DNA of 64,000 nt from Phymatolithon calcareum (taxonomy: Eukaryota > Rhodophyta > Florideophyceae > Hapalidiales). A program made the position numbers and the translations under genes. The stretch is from positions 1,674,001-1,738,000 of the forward strand of contig OZ345380.1 in NCBI GenBank assembly GCA_977006965.1, given 5' to 3'. How positions within the stretch are numbered: the first letter of the stretch is position 1; each line of letters starts with the position of its first letter. This document shows, piece by piece, positions 1-11,535 of the stretch. The notes beneath the pieces are model-generated. The model did not search any database. It worked only from the letters and a program-made list of their open reading frames with translations, and was not told the DNA's origin.

Positions 1-1469
1 TGCCCGTCTCTGCCCTTCATACTTTCGTCAGCAGTATTTGATCAACAACAGGTAATTGATGCAAGGGAATAAGACACAAAAGATAAGCGAATGTAAAAGC
101 AACAGAGCTGTGTTCAGAGCAAGAGTCTTTGTCTTGAGCACAAAAGTTCTATCCTATTCCGTATAATTCTTTTCCTCCATCACATGGGAAAACTCGCATG
201 AAGGCGCTCCCGATATAAGTATTTGGTGCCGCGGCAAAAAATCCCAGGCCTTTGGCAATCATGAATCACCGCACAACATGCGTCCCAAACGCCGCGGCTC
301 GGTCATGCTTCGGAAACTTGATGAACCCGAAAAAGAAGCAATCATCATAAGCTAGGTGCCCTGATCGAAGCTTTAGTAACAGTTACCACTCTTGTTTCCA
401 GATGGTCCGTCAACCCGATGTTAGTCTACCACTCGGCTGCAATACTGACCTTTTTTCCCGCGAAAAAATGGAACCGCAGACTGCACAACCGTGAAGCTTC
501 GCTCAAACTAATCCCCGGGCGTAGCGCAAGCATAAGAACTATCATCAAGGTGATCCGCGGGAGTCTGCCACAGATTCGGAAATGACGGACCGTGGTAGCA
601 CTTGCCATGTCATTCTCGTATTGCACGGGGTAGATCTCAATCCAATTAGGAAACGGGAGCGGAAGCTCATGATTCGCGGCACCAAGACCAGGGGAGTTCG
701 CAGTGAAGAGGGACTGATCTTGAAAGACGGTTCGTGGGTTGTGCTGTTGTCAGAGCTTTGCGGATGACCGAGGATGGAAGTTGTCCTGTAATGCACGCAC
801 TTGCGCGCGGTACAGGATCCCTTCGGTTGCTGCGAAGGGACGCTCCCCGAAAGGGGCGTGCAGGAGGCAGAGAAGGCATTCGGGAAGCTATAAGGGCCAA
901 GACTCTTGGGACGCTATGCGCTCTTGCGGGTGGGCCGAGCTGATTGGCAGTCCTTGTTTCAATTTACGGGAAGTGCTCTATGCTAACTTTTGAATAGTTT
1001 GGTGCTCGCTGGTTTTTTTCCGTAAAGTCTGCTTTGACAATGGAATCCAGGTGGAAGGCTCGACACAAATCGTATTAACAATAATCACCTGTGCCATGGG
1101 AGAGTGTGCTAGCTTATCCACCATTTTGAGGACGTGAGGCGGAAAGTCCCTCAAAATGACCTCAGGACCGCGCTGTCTAAGAACATGTGCCACTAGACAA
1201 TCAGAGTCGGATGTGTAGTCTACGGTACAATTCACGGTACACTTCGATGAACACAAGGTGCGTACTGTATCGCACAGGTAGATGCCGTGTTTGCATTTGT
1301 ACAATAGTTTTAATCTTACTTTGTGTTAATCCAAGAACAAGACGGAGTACAGCCAAACTCCTTGTAGTTTGCATCAGAGTGGAGAGCTCCTAATGAAGTT
1401 TCTGCTTGCATGCACACATGTCTCTTGAAGCGAATGTTAGAAGAAAGAAGCATGTTAATGTGGTATAGA
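1..1469. other. No gene recognised
   Basis: Only short, compositionally unremarkable open frames occur here. The longest, on the minus strand at 978-1304 (108 codons), is Cys-rich at its N-terminus and matches nothing I recognise. No RNA gene, terminal repeat or retroelement motif was seen. Confidence 0.5.
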
Positions 1470-1473
1470 TTAT

Positions 1474-2279
1474 TTAAATGCCTCCGCACTCGCTCTGAGG
1501 ACCATTATAGGCCTTGGCAACACCATAGCGGAACCCGCTGTATGCACACTCGGTGTCCTCACAACGGAACAGGATAATACGGTCAACCTTGAACTGTGTG
1601 GAGCGTCCAGCAATGCGAACGGAATACCACTTCTGTCCAGCCTCGAGCGGCTTTGTGAGGACGGTGTGCGGGTCAAAGTCAGTAGTGTATCCACCTGTGT
1701 TCCACACGTCATTTCCGTTGTTCTGATACATCTTGAACCAAGTGTTAGGGTTAACCCAATCGGCATCCATCTGGTCGGCGGGAACCGCGGGGGTGATTTC
1801 GGACGCATCAACGCCGGTCTTCGTGCGCATTGCGCCGGATTCCGGAAGGGACATCCAAACTGCGTCGGCAAATCGGTTAGAATCTACGTGACCTCCCGCA
1901 GCGCTGTGAAAGGCAGGAAATACGTACGGTCATTGTGCTCAGTTGGGTCCGGGGCACTGGAACGGAGCATGACGCGGTAGACACCAGGGGTGTTCACTGT
2001 GAAATAGTATGTTTTGATACGTTCATCGAAAAAGTTGGTGGGTTTAGGCTCCGTTCCTCCGAAATGCGACCATTGCTTGTAGGTGAGGTAGCCGGAACCG
2101 AGGTAGTTTGTGAGAGGTGTTTCAGGCATTTCCGGTTGCGGACGGAACTCCCAGCCACCGCCCTCGCCGCGCTGTTCGGCGTCCATGTGAATCATGTCGT
2201 CGGAGTTGGCAAGATACACTGGGCATTGCGCGTGAGCGAGCGCGACGAGCGCGGTCAGCAGGAAGAAGGAGGCGTTCAT
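1474..2279 (-). CDS. Secreted carbohydrate-binding-like protein, one frameshift
   Basis: The N-terminus (MNASFFLLTALVALAHA) is a clear cleavable signal peptide, so the product should enter the secretory pathway. The body has the layout of CBM/malectin-like modules that bind sugars: an early strand ending in an EHND motif, a central Trp-rich part (WFKMYQNNGNDVW), and a terminal strand FKVDRIILFR. A role in cell-wall or extracellular polysaccharide binding is inferred from this. The gene is read in two frames. Frame one (2279 to 1884) runs through EHND and then into nonsense. The second frame (to 1474) is open from just after EHND and continues the domain without a gap. One lost base near 1928-1929, in a short C run of the coding strand, would explain it. 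This could be a real mutation or an assembly error. Total length is about 268 codons. No cell-wall anchor or transmembrane helix follows. Confidence 0.65.
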
Positions 2280-3997
2280 TGTGTGCGGAAGGAGGTGTGT
2301 TCACTTGCCAAAAATCGGTTGGAACGGTTTGCAAATGCAGGGCAGAGGCTTTTCAATGTTGAGAATGGGTAGCGGGAGTTCATCCATTCGCAAAATAACG
2401 AAGGGGTGCGAGGTTTACGGGAAGGAGTAGGGCTGACAAGCATTTCTATGGGGTACAGTACGGGCCTGACGTGGAGTTTTCAGCAGTCTGAAATGGTTCG
2501 GTGATTTGTCCGGGCCTTTTTAACCGGGGCGATGTGGACGGGATGTTGTTCTTATTGATGTAATTTTTAGTTGAGTTCTGTGCATTTTTGCTGGCCCACC
2601 CGGAATAAGAGTGAGGGTAGTTTCACTGTAGTTAGGGCGAAGGAAAAGCACAGAACCCTAGTCAAATTACATCAGAAAGTTTCCATTTGCTTGCTTGCTT
2701 GCTTAAGTTTGAACTCCGCTTCCATGTGTTATGAAGATAACTGCACTTATTATATCCATTCCATGTGCACTCTTTTGGTACCGTCAGAATGGTTTGCAAG
2801 GCATTTTAAAATTGGCCTGTGCTGTTGAAAGCATGCTGCGGAGTGGACATGGGCAGGATGATTTTTCCATAGACGTTAGAGCCGTTTTTTAATCAATTGA
2901 TTAAAAAACGGCTCCAATACTATCAAACTCGCTGGAACGGGGCAGGGAAACAGCCACGATTGCTTTTTTTTTTCGCGCCCATTTTGACGTCATGTTGAGT
3001 TATGTGGTTGAGTATGATTCCCCAAGTACGCTATGAAGCTCATACTCATTATAATACGCTTTTGAATTCTACCTACAGTATGTCCTGCCGTCCTACTGTA
3101 TCATCCGCCGTCCTACGTGATCCCAGAGTCCTGCAGTAGCCTTTTCCTACTCATATGCTCACTTGTTTGTCGGGGATTTCCGAAGAATGGCGAGGACCCG
3201 TCGGTTGAGATACAGATTACGCTCCCTACGAACTCTCCATCTTAACCTGGATCATGACCAAAGTATATCACCTGCACCGAATCCTTTTTTTGAAATCTCT
3301 CCGTAGTCTCTATCATGGGGTCTGACCTCATCCTCACCAGTGCAACAGTACTGTACTTCCCTTTGTATCACAACCCGTCATCGTTGTGTTGCCATTCTTT
3401 CCAGGTTTCACATTCCATCATGTGAAATACAGTTCTCGCTTTTTGCGCTCTCGGAGGGGCGACATCTGGTGTCACCTGAGGGTTGCTGCTGCTTCTGAAG
3501 TATTATGTTCAAGAAATGCTTAGCCGAACTGCCCGCTAGTCCAGCAAAGGGCCGCTATCATTCCCTCAGCCACACTCCACGACCAGCCAGCAGTTCGTCG
3601 ACGCATTCCCCCTGCCCTTCAGTTTGCTATGTTCTCATGACATTTTTCCCTTGGTGGGAAACCACCATAATGCTCTCCGTCATGGAGTCGAGTAGGATAT
3701 TTTTTTCCCCTGACCACGAGCCAAGATGGCTGCATTGCGAAAAAGTTGTTGACTCCTCAAAACAAATTAAATTTCCGTCGAAATGTTGACTGAATCATCC
3801 AAAAATCATTTGATAAACACGGCACTGTACCAAACCCAACAACCACGTCATCAGAGAGCGTGGAATTCCGCGTCCCATCTTCCCCAACCTTCTCAATTCG
3901 TACAATCGCCCGCCCGCACATCACGCCACTATTCGCCGCCCTGGGACTACCAGTGCGCCGCTGCATGGCGCGGCGTCTGTAAACATTCTGAAATTCC
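2280..3997. other. Intergenic, no gene recognised
   Basis: This lies between the divergent secreted-protein and SNARE genes, so promoters of both should be here; no unambiguous TATA box was found. It holds a 36-bp perfect palindrome (separate entry) and a short GCTT repeat near 2690-2705. The longest open frame (3505-3789, +) has no recognisable features. Confidence 0.5.
2879..2914. repeat. 36-bp perfect palindrome
   Basis: An 18-base arm (GAGCCGTTTTTTAATCAA) is followed directly by its exact reverse complement, with no loop. It stands alone between genes. It may be a mini transposon remnant or a transcript-end hairpin; neither can be shown from the sequence. Confidence 0.85.
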
Positions 3998-4909
3998 ATG
4001 GAGTCGGTAGCGACTTTGAGCGCCAACGACGCCCTGGGTGTAGCCCCTGTGGAGCGTGACGCCCTCTTCTGGACTGAACTTGAGATCCGTCGTCTGGGCA
4101 ACCTTGTAGCTGCCGGATTGCATGCGAAGAATTATGTGGGCGACTCTGATGAGGCCGCCAAAGAGCGTGCGCGTATGCGCACGCTTCTCGATGCTATGCG
4201 TCGGAAGGCATTACGGGTTCTGTACCGTGCTGAAATTTGTTCTCATGCACCGGACACGCCGTGGCCTGGACTCGACCCGGGAATTTCAGACCCGGTCGCT
4301 CTTGCGGAGGAGTATGTCCGTGTCGTTGAAAAGTACGAGGCAAAGTTTGGCGACGAGGAAACGCGTATACGAAGCGCTCCCGCCAACGGCCGCAAGTACA
4401 ATGGAGCCGCGAGTGGTATCGTGGATCCGTTCTTGCCAGATGCGGATGACTGGGAAAAGGAGGATGCCAAGTTGTACCGGGAAGCTGTCGCGCAGGCGCG
4501 TGAGGCGGCAAAGGCTAGCGAGAGTGCGCGACGTGAACTGCTCGGCGAGGAGCAAGGCGGGTTGCGGAAGCGACGAAATGTGACGGCGAAGCTTTCGAAG
4601 GAGGATGAGATGTTAATGGCACGCCATCAGCCTGTGCAGGACCAGTTATCGGCGGATTTGGTCGATATTGTTGGCAGGTTGAAGGGGAGCGTGAGTGGGA
4701 TTAATGAGAAGATTGTGAAGGATAACGAGGTTATTGATGAGACGGAAGATGTGGTGGAGAAGAATTTGGCAGGTGTTTCACGGCAACGGGGCGAACTTAC
4801 AACTTTTTCAAACTCTACTTCGATGTCTTGGTGGATGCTGATCGTTATAACTGTTGTCGTGCTTATCGTTTTTATTTTTGTTTTCCTTCTGCTGAAGATT
4901 CCCATTTGA
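3998..4909 (+). CDS. USE1: USE1-like SNARE of ER membrane fusion
   Basis: A 303-residue single-exon protein ending in a hydrophobic anchor (about residues 278-299, then a KIPI tail), the topology of tail-anchored SNAREs. Residues of about 206-268 form an amphipathic heptad region directly before the anchor, as expected of a SNARE motif. Upstream lie a helical N-terminal part with a WTELEIRRL-type start (here FWTELEIRRL) and a charged linker containing an ELLGEEQ-like stretch, both reminiscent of USE1/p31. In the known family the protein acts with syntaxin-18/Sec20/Sec22 in Golgi-to-ER retrograde fusion and sits in the ER membrane. The start at 3998 is the first ATG before the conserved FWTELE segment. 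Assignment to USE1 rather than another Q-SNARE rests on overall layout; SEC20-like proteins are the main alternative. Confidence 0.72.
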   Translation: MESVATLSANDALGVAPVERDALFWTELEIRRLGNLVAAGLHAKNYVGDSDEAAKERARMRTLLDAMRRKALRVLYRAEICSHAPDTPWPGLDPGISDPVALAEEYVRVVEKYEAKFGDEETRIRSAPANGRKYNGAASGIVDPFLPDADDWEKEDAKLYREAVAQAREAAKASESARRELLGEEQGGLRKRRNVTAKLSKEDEMLMARHQPVQDQLSADLVDIVGRLKGSVSGINEKIVKDNEVIDETEDVVEKNLAGVSRQRGELTTFSNSTSMSWWMLIVITVVVLIVFIFVFLLLKIPI

Positions 4910-5587
4910 AGTTTTACGATCCTTCACATCATTAACCTGTAGAGATACTGCCATTAGTAGAACAGAGAAGAGGGTTTCCTACCCCGGCGTTAACACTTCG
5001 ATAAAGCAACACGTCCGTCCACCTTTAACTGACCCAATTCATAGAAATGACGATGATGACACAAAAAATCAACATGTATCCACTTCTATCGCCTACCACG
5101 GGAGACGACTCTACATACCTTTGTTCGTGAAGAACGAGAACACGGACTGAGCAGTGATTGGAAATTTCACTGCCGGAGATTTAGTCTCCAAGGGTCCACA
5201 ACAGACACCTCACTCGGTCGCTGAAGATGGTGTAACGCCGTTGCATGTTTATTGTTTCAGCACAAAGGTACACTGAACACAAGCACAGAAAAATGTGGAG
5301 AAAAAATCAGGAAAACGTGCGACATGCAGACTGGCCGAATCGAGTCCACGATGGACTTCTGTAGCTTCGGCCAGCCTCCGCAAACCTGCCGACTTTACAG
5401 ACACATGACACTAATTGTTTCGATTTCCAATACGCGATACCACGTGTCACACACATCATAGCTTGAACCCTAAATAGGATCGGGGCGACGGCGATCATGG
5501 ATTGGTTCGAGATTTCACACATATACCACCAACCCGGCAACCTTTTTTCGCAGAAAAGGTCAACACGGGAACGTGCTTTTCGTCAAG
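4910..5587. other. Intergenic upstream of eL41
   Basis: No coding region recognised. The 3' end of the SNARE transcript and the promoter and first non-coding exon of the eL41 gene should lie here. No clear TATA box was identified. Confidence 0.45.
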
Positions 5588-5721
5588 GTAAGTTTCCCCC
5601 CGCCCATTTTTTTCTAACCGCTGGCGTAAATTTCACGCATCTTCCGAAGTTGTCGATCGTGCGCATGCGTCAAGCGTTTTTTCTAACCAGTTGCGCTCCC
5701 GTGTAATACTTGGACCTTCAG
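5588..5721 (+). other. Probable 5'UTR intron of the eL41 gene
   Basis: A consensus donor (CAAG|GTAAGT) at 5588 and an acceptor (TTGGACCTTCAG) ending at 5721, immediately before the eL41 ATG, define a 134-base intron. The ATG would be the first codon of exon 2. Highly expressed ribosomal protein genes often carry such leader introns. No transcript evidence is available. Confidence 0.6.
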
Positions 5722-5799
5722 ATGAGAGCGAAGTGGAAGAAGAAGCGTATGAGGCGTCTGAAGCGCAAACGCAGGAGGATGCGTGCCCGGTCGAAGTAA
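5722..5799 (+). CDS. RPL41: Ribosomal protein eL41
   Basis: A 25-codon gene, almost entirely Arg, Lys and Met, starting MRAKWKKKRMRRLKRKR and ending RARSK. This is the full length and near-invariant sequence of eL41, the smallest eukaryotic ribosomal protein, a single helix that lies at the interface between the ribosomal subunits. Its size makes it easy for gene finders to miss. The ATG follows directly after a splice-acceptor-like AG, so the leader is probably spliced (5588-5721). The family has no other close look-alike, so confidence is high despite the short length. There is no sign of decay. Confidence 0.95.
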   Translation: MRAKWKKKRMRRLKRKRRRMRARSK

Positions 5800-5844
5800 G
5801 CGCATCGCCCTACTGTTCGCTTATAGGGGTCTGAATGCTGGCGA

Positions 5845-6282
5845 TCATTGTTCGGTCGTCGGCCCTGCAAGCAGCATTCCGCCTTTGCTCTCATTTGTGC
5901 TCAGTCTTGTGCATTGCGGATTTGTGCTGTCGAAATTTCCATTCGCCTCGCCTGATTTATGGTTATGGAGGATTGTGTCCAGTTTGTGGAAACCAATGAA
6001 GTGATTTGGGTCAAGTTGGATATAAGCTCTCCATTCGATTGGTGCGACGTCGTCGGCAATCTTGAGCGCCGTCCTTTTTGCACCTGACAACATCTGTTGA
6101 ATGTAAATGTGGTTCGCTGAGAATTTTCTGTTTCCTTGCACTAGCCATGGGTGGTCATCCGCGAAAGGATCCATATCCGGCGTGGCGCGAAGCGTGGTAT
6201 TTCGAGCGGAAACTGTTCGGATAGTAAGTGCAGTACGGCGGTGGCATTGGCCATTTGTTTCGTTTTCTTGGCTGCTGTCCAA
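5845..6282 (-). CDS. Hypothetical protein, 145 codons
   Basis: An open frame convergent with eL41, ending 45 bases from its stop codon. The middle of the product (about residues 38-100) has a balanced, globular-looking composition, with segments such as FADDHPWLVQGNRKF and IEWRAYIQLDPNHFIGF, and no low complexity. I do not recognise a family. A possible splice acceptor lies in the first third (CCGAACAG on the minus strand), so the true 5' end may differ. It may also be a decayed transposon fragment. Confidence 0.3.
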   Translation of the reverse strand: MDSSQENETNGQCHRRTALTIRTVSARNTTLRATPDMDPFADDHPWLVQGNRKFSANHIYIQQMLSGAKRTALKIADDVAPIEWRAYIQLDPNHFIGFHKLDTILHNHKSGEANGNFDSTNPQCTRLSTNESKGGMLLAGPTTEQ

Positions 6283-8388
6283 ATGTGATGTAGAGCGAAG
6301 CGCATTATTCAGAGGCGAATCGTGCTATGAGAAAGAGCACAACAGCAATTCAAGTGTGAAGAAACCGTCATCCTCTATCGACGTCCTGGGTGAATTCTGC
6401 TACACACGGTGAAACTCATGCATTTACTGCAGGATCTTTTTTCCGGCAGATACACTTAGTGCACGAAAGAACTTTTTAGAACCGCTAGGTACTAGCGTCG
6501 GCGTTCCCGTCAGATGAGTCCCGACAACCACAGTAGTAATCCATCTATTCTAGTCCCCAAATGAGCTGATGGCACTCAAAACGTGCTTTGGTTGTTCGCA
6601 CTGTGAAGCCGACTGCACGTCCGCAAAGTGTGGTGTCTCGCACAGCGCGAGTCCTCGTCTCGAGACCTTCAGTGCTCTCATTCCGTAGTCAGCGACCTTT
6701 CTAGAGCACGATGGCAGAATATGTGCTTGCCGCAGAATAGCTCATCAGGAACTAGGACCAACTTCAGCTCGTATCCTGCTAGAACTAACGGCGGGGCAAG
6801 ACACTCGATCCAGATTTGTCGTTGAAGAAGTCCGGGAAATCTGATCACGACTACCGTACGCCATTGCAATCTAGCACAAAACCCGCATCAGGTGGCGTGC
6901 CTAAACCGGCTTGCGTGCCAAAAATTTTTAGCTGGTACTTAAAATACCTCAAACTGCGGGGGCATCGTTAACATAGACCACTGAGACTAGTATCGTTGAA
7001 TTTTTAAGTAGCATTTTGGAGGGCAGGACAAAGGCGGAGGAACTTTGTCAACCTAACAACGATGTGCGTCAAAGAGCAGCTCCCGAGAGCTCGACTGGAT
7101 GTAATTCTTCAAGATCTGCTTCATCAACAGCTTAGGATGCAAGAAGAACGATTTGGCGACACAAACGCCCATGGGGCATAGTAAATACTAATTCCAAGCC
7201 ATTCTTGGCGTGGGCGTCTTCTTCGCGCGGACATTGGAGTCATCCCAAAGTCGGCAAGGAAGGCTTCCAATGTCAGTTCATTCTATCCTTATCATACCGG
7301 CAGCACGACGTATGATGACTCCTTCTGGAAGGGCCCATATCGGAAAATAAAACCGAAAAATACTCAGAGCGTCGTCTGGGAGCCTCTGCCCACCGCCAAC
7401 GACTCCACAAAGCCTATAAATACCGCTCCTCGGTCCACCACCTAGAAAGTTTTTGGTAACTGTCTTGGTGTAAGCCTTGATTAAGTGTAGTATCTGTTTT
7501 ATCTAGTGTAACAGCTAGATGTGATCCCACATGCTCTGCAGTGGGTCACGTTAATGTTACAACTATTTTTCTTGAGGGATGGTGTTGTTTTTCGCTTGCG
7601 AAATCACACTGTCGCGCTTTGCCCTGGTATTGCACTACCTCCAGGTTGCAGAGCACCTCTTTCCCCCGATCTTCTCCAGCCCTCTACAGCACACTGGTTC
7701 GTACGCCGCAAGCTTTCCATGCTGCATGCGTTCCTAACCCCACATCACGTGCGAGAATATAGACCTCCAACAATTGTCGTTTGGACGGTGTCTCGTCCGA
7801 GTCAAAAAGACGTTTCCCTGTGCTGATCGACGCCGCAAGGAGGTTACAACCAAAAGTTCTTTTTTGCCTACATTTGAAACCCAGACAATCAGTAGCCATA
7901 ATAGCGACGCCGTAGGGTGAGCCTGCAATACTCGGGCATTTTAAACGCTTGCGCCCATTTCGGTCAGGGTCAATTGAACAGTCCGGGGCCAGCTGGCGTC
8001 CTACAGATTTCCAAAGTACTTAATGTAGAGTGTTGAATGTCTTGAGCCAAGAAGTTGAGTATAAAAATAACTCGGAATTTGTCAACTGTGACAGAGTTGT
8101 GAATCGGGATTTGCACCACGAATCCTTGAGACGCAAGGATGCTTATGAAGTATGCGGAGTTAGAGCCTGCTCTGTCGACCTTTCTCCTGTCAATTCTGAG
8201 TCTATGGACAAGAAGAACTTAGAACGTAAGGCAAAAATGAAAATCAGTTATTTTATCTACGACGAATAAGCAAAAACTCACAATCTGTACAAGAAACTTC
8301 ACGGCAAAAAACATACGCGCATTGGAGGACATCCTCCCCCGACAGCACGCGTCATGACCACTAATGCCCCAACACCTTGTAACAACCA
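6283..8388. other. Long intergenic stretch, nothing firm
   Basis: No gene recognised on either strand. A TATA-like box (TATAAATA, 7415-7422) precedes small frames at 7521-7826 that match nothing. No terminal inverted repeats or retroelement motifs seen. Confidence 0.5.
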
Positions 8389-9480
8389 TCACCGACTGCT
8401 GGCAGTAAGAAAACTCCACCACTTCTTCCGCACCGGCACCTTGGTAGGCTGTCCGACGCGCTTATCCGCCCACACGATCATGTCCTCCAGCACCGGCGGC
8501 GCGCCCCGCGAGAGCAGATCATGCATCTTTCCATCGTACAGCGCAACCGTCTTATCACGCGACGCGACGCGATTGCAAAACTCAATACTCCCCCCTGCAT
8601 TCGTCACACGATCCTTCTTCGAATGAGCCACAAACAAAGGCACTCGAAACCTCACAGCTTCATTCATAATCCGCTCACAACTCTTAAGAACCTCGTACCC
8701 CACTCTAGCACGCACAGAACAGCGCACAACAAGCGGATCTGCCACGCGTACATTCTCCCCTCGCCGCTTATCAAACCGCAATCTCTGCACCGGCATTAGC
8801 GGCGCCAGCGTCGCCAACACGGGCGCCATAAACCGCAGCAACGGGTTAGCGTACACCCCCACGGCCGGCGCGGTCAACAATACCCCCTTAAGCATCGTCG
8901 GCGGTCGATCACGCGCCAGATGAATCGCCACCGCCCCGCCCAACGAATGCCCGAGCAGAAAGGTCGGCACCTTCCTCCGCCACGCATCCGGCGCGCGCCG
9001 AACCGCATCCCGAATCGCCAGTTGCGCGTCGTCGACATAGTGCTGCATGGATGCAGCATGCGCTCGAAACCCGTCCGACCGCCCATGTCCATGCGCGTCA
9101 TGCGCGAGCACGGCGTAACCCGCCTCCACCCAGCGACGCGCGACGTGCACGTATTTATTGCTGTGATCGTTCAGCCCGTGCACGAGCACCACGCGGCCGC
9201 GCGGCGGCGTCGTGGAGAGGGGCAGCCATTCCTGCACGAAGATGCGCTGTCCGCGCTCGTTGAGCAGATAGCGCGCGTGATGATCGGCCCATTCGTGCGC
9301 GCGCCACCCGATCGTCGCTGCGCGCGAGGTGCCTCGACGTACAGGCGGAATCGGACAGGCGTGTCGGGAGGCGGCGCCGTGCGTGGAGGGAAGGATGCCC
9401 GGGGCGACGGGCGCGTGGAAAGAGGTGGCGCGAGGGACGCGCCGCGCACCGCTGAAATGCCAGAAGAGTGCGACCTCCAT
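8389..9480 (-). CDS. Monoacylglycerol lipase-like alpha/beta hydrolase
   Basis: A 363-residue serine hydrolase of the alpha/beta-hydrolase fold, of the Hydrolase_4 (monoacylglycerol lipase/lysophospholipase) type. Visible are the oxyanion segment VLVHGLNDHSNKY (residues 98-110), the lid-side HDAHGHGRSDG (128-137), the nucleophile elbow GHSLGG with Ser179, the acid AHSKKDRVT with Asp290, and the His of GKMHDLL at 320. The triad order and spacing fit the family, which releases fatty acids from monoglycerides or lysophospholipids. The first 55-60 residues, before the domain starts at about WADHHARYL, are rich in Arg, Ala, Ser and His with few acids. They could be a plastid or mitochondrial targeting peptide, or the true start could be a later Met. 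The region is GC-rich relative to its flanks, which creates many long mirror frames on the plus strand. The gene looks intact. Confidence 0.88.
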   Translation of the reverse strand: MEVALFWHFSGARRVPRATSFHAPVAPGILPSTHGAASRHACPIPPVRRGTSRAATIGWRAHEWADHHARYLLNERGQRIFVQEWLPLSTTPPRGRVVLVHGLNDHSNKYVHVARRWVEAGYAVLAHDAHGHGRSDGFRAHAASMQHYVDDAQLAIRDAVRRAPDAWRRKVPTFLLGHSLGGAVAIHLARDRPPTMLKGVLLTAPAVGVYANPLLRFMAPVLATLAPLMPVQRLRFDKRRGENVRVADPLVVRCSVRARVGYEVLKSCERIMNEAVRFRVPLFVAHSKKDRVTNAGGSIEFCNRVASRDKTVALYDGKMHDLLSRGAPPVLEDMIVWADKRVGQPTKVPVRKKWWSFLTASSR

Positions 9481-11205
9481 CGCGACGCCGACGGCACTGC
9501 AAGGTCGGCACGCAGACAGATCTCGCGAACTAGGGGGTTAAGGCATTTTGGGAGACGTGGAACGGATGGATTCGGGAAAATTCGCGCGGATTTTGGGCGA
9601 GGTGATTCTGTGGTTATGCGGGTTTGAACTGGCAAATTATGAACGCACACGTCGCAGGATGGGGGTTTGCGGGAGGTTAACGGACGGTGTGCAGCTCGCG
9701 GCGAGATTGTGCACCCCGGGGATTATCCTCGGTGCACCTCTTGCCCAGTTGTTGTGAAGGTGGTAATTTACTGTACTTCCGAGAGTGCACTCGTTCTGAG
9801 ATTGCAAAAAGTTTGGTTTACTTCTGTGCATTTTTGGTCTGTGGTCGGTGAGGAATGTTGAAACAGATATTTCAGAGCAGTTCTGACCCATTGGACAGTG
9901 CGAGAAATAGATTCAGAGGGTTCACTCTCTTGCATGCAGGGGCCAACGGAGGAACTCCAGATATTGTTATCTTAGACTAGCGGTCAAGGCCGTCACGGCT
10001 TGGCGAAGAAAAATGATGATTGCTTGGAAAGATGTGGGTGCAATGCCTTCCTTCGTCGTCGCTAGTCGTACCTGCTTACTTTTGTTTTTCACTTTTTGCA
10101 TACTACGTGTCTCTCATCTGAAGCCCTCAGTGGCTATTGCTTTTATCTGCGACGCATTTTGCACCGTCGCTTGGTTAAACAAGTAAATTTAGGTTCGACG
10201 CACACTGAAGGCGATCTGCTGAGCACTATAATATCGCAATATAGTCGACGGCAATTCTGTCGACAGGGGACAGATCCTGGCACGGACATTCTCTCTCTTT
10301 CCTTCTTGCGACTTTTCAAAGCTACTAAATTTTGTATTATCTCGATCTCCGCTAGGTGCCAGAACTTCAGAACTTTAGTGAACGCAATAAAGCTGTGTCG
10401 GTAATGTGTGGTCGGCGGGTGGAGCCCTCTAGGATATCGCATCCTATAATGCTGCCGGGCCTGACCCAGTGCATCTGAGGAGCTCCATCCAGAGTTCGAC
10501 CTGGTCAAACCCTGGACCTCCGCTTCCCTGAACTAATCTACAAGAACGCAAAGGGGATGGGAGGGTGGGAGAAACAAAAGAAACGATTTCTCGATGCGGT
10601 CGAGCGGACGGATGCGGATGTTGCACGGATGCACCTTCGTTTCTCGCCGTTGAGATGCGTGAGCTCACGGCTTGGCAGGTGCTATGATCCTGAGCTAGAT
10701 GTCTTCCGAGACATTTGATTTAGGTTCAGTGCTGGTCGCCGCTGGACCGGCTATTGTGGCGGTTACTGCGGGCTTCGAATTGGTATGACAATATCCAGGA
10801 CACTCGTTGAAACGGATGGTCGTGCGGCCGAACGGTGCTGCGGTCAAACCGTATTTTACACGTGGTTCATTGTGTGCCTTTGCTCTTCGAGGCTTGGGAC
10901 ATTCGTCTTCGTCCCTGCTTCGATTGTTTGATAAACGTTCTTCTGCGTTCCTTGAAATTATATTGCACTCTACGCATAGGGGAGGAGACCTCTATTTCTT
11001 CCCCAAAAGTAGGCCTATTGAAATGTAAAGGGTGTAACCCCACGCGATTAGAACTCATTGGAATTGCAGCAGTGGAGTCTTTGCAGATTGCTTGGACTCT
11101 GCGACTCGAAGAGGGAATTGCATGTAAACGAGTTAGGTAGCAATTTCACGGTTATCCTTTTTTCTCTATGTTTCTTCTTCTTTATGCACGTTTTCAACGT
11201 TGTCC
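9481..11205. other. Intergenic, no gene recognised
   Basis: The first few hundred bases should hold the hydrolase promoter. Frames at 10096-10404 and 10807-11140 have no recognisable content. Nothing else seen. Confidence 0.5.
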
Positions 11206-11535
11206 TAGAACAACTCCACATCCTTGCGTTTACAGTAGACTTTAGCAGATACGAGTGGTACGTGATGTGAAAACAGCTCAAAGCTGTACAAAGTGCAGAC
11301 CTTCGCGGAGCTTAACATCCATATCTCAACGCAACCAATCTTCATCCGCTGTCCTTCAAAGGGAATCCCTTTGAAGAACAGCGGCTGAAAATTGGTTGCG
11401 TCTGGCGAATGGTTTCCAAACCGAGACATCCCTTTAAGGGATGCCTCGGTTTAGAAACCATTTAGGATGCGCACGGTAGCTGGTCATATCGTCACCTTCT
11501 TTTCATCCCCTTCTGTCCTCTCTCCCGGCTTCCTC
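11206..11535. repeat. Dispersed repeat R1, hairpin-containing copy
   Basis: This segment matches 17637-17890 along its whole length except the centre. The centre here holds two successive hairpins, 11330-11400 (arms of about 35 bases, CGCAACCAATCTTCATCCGC against its mirror, a few mismatches) and 11410-11460 (arms of about 25 bases). In the other copy only the outer arm of hairpin one joined to the outer arm of hairpin two is present. No coding capacity seen. Confidence 0.75.
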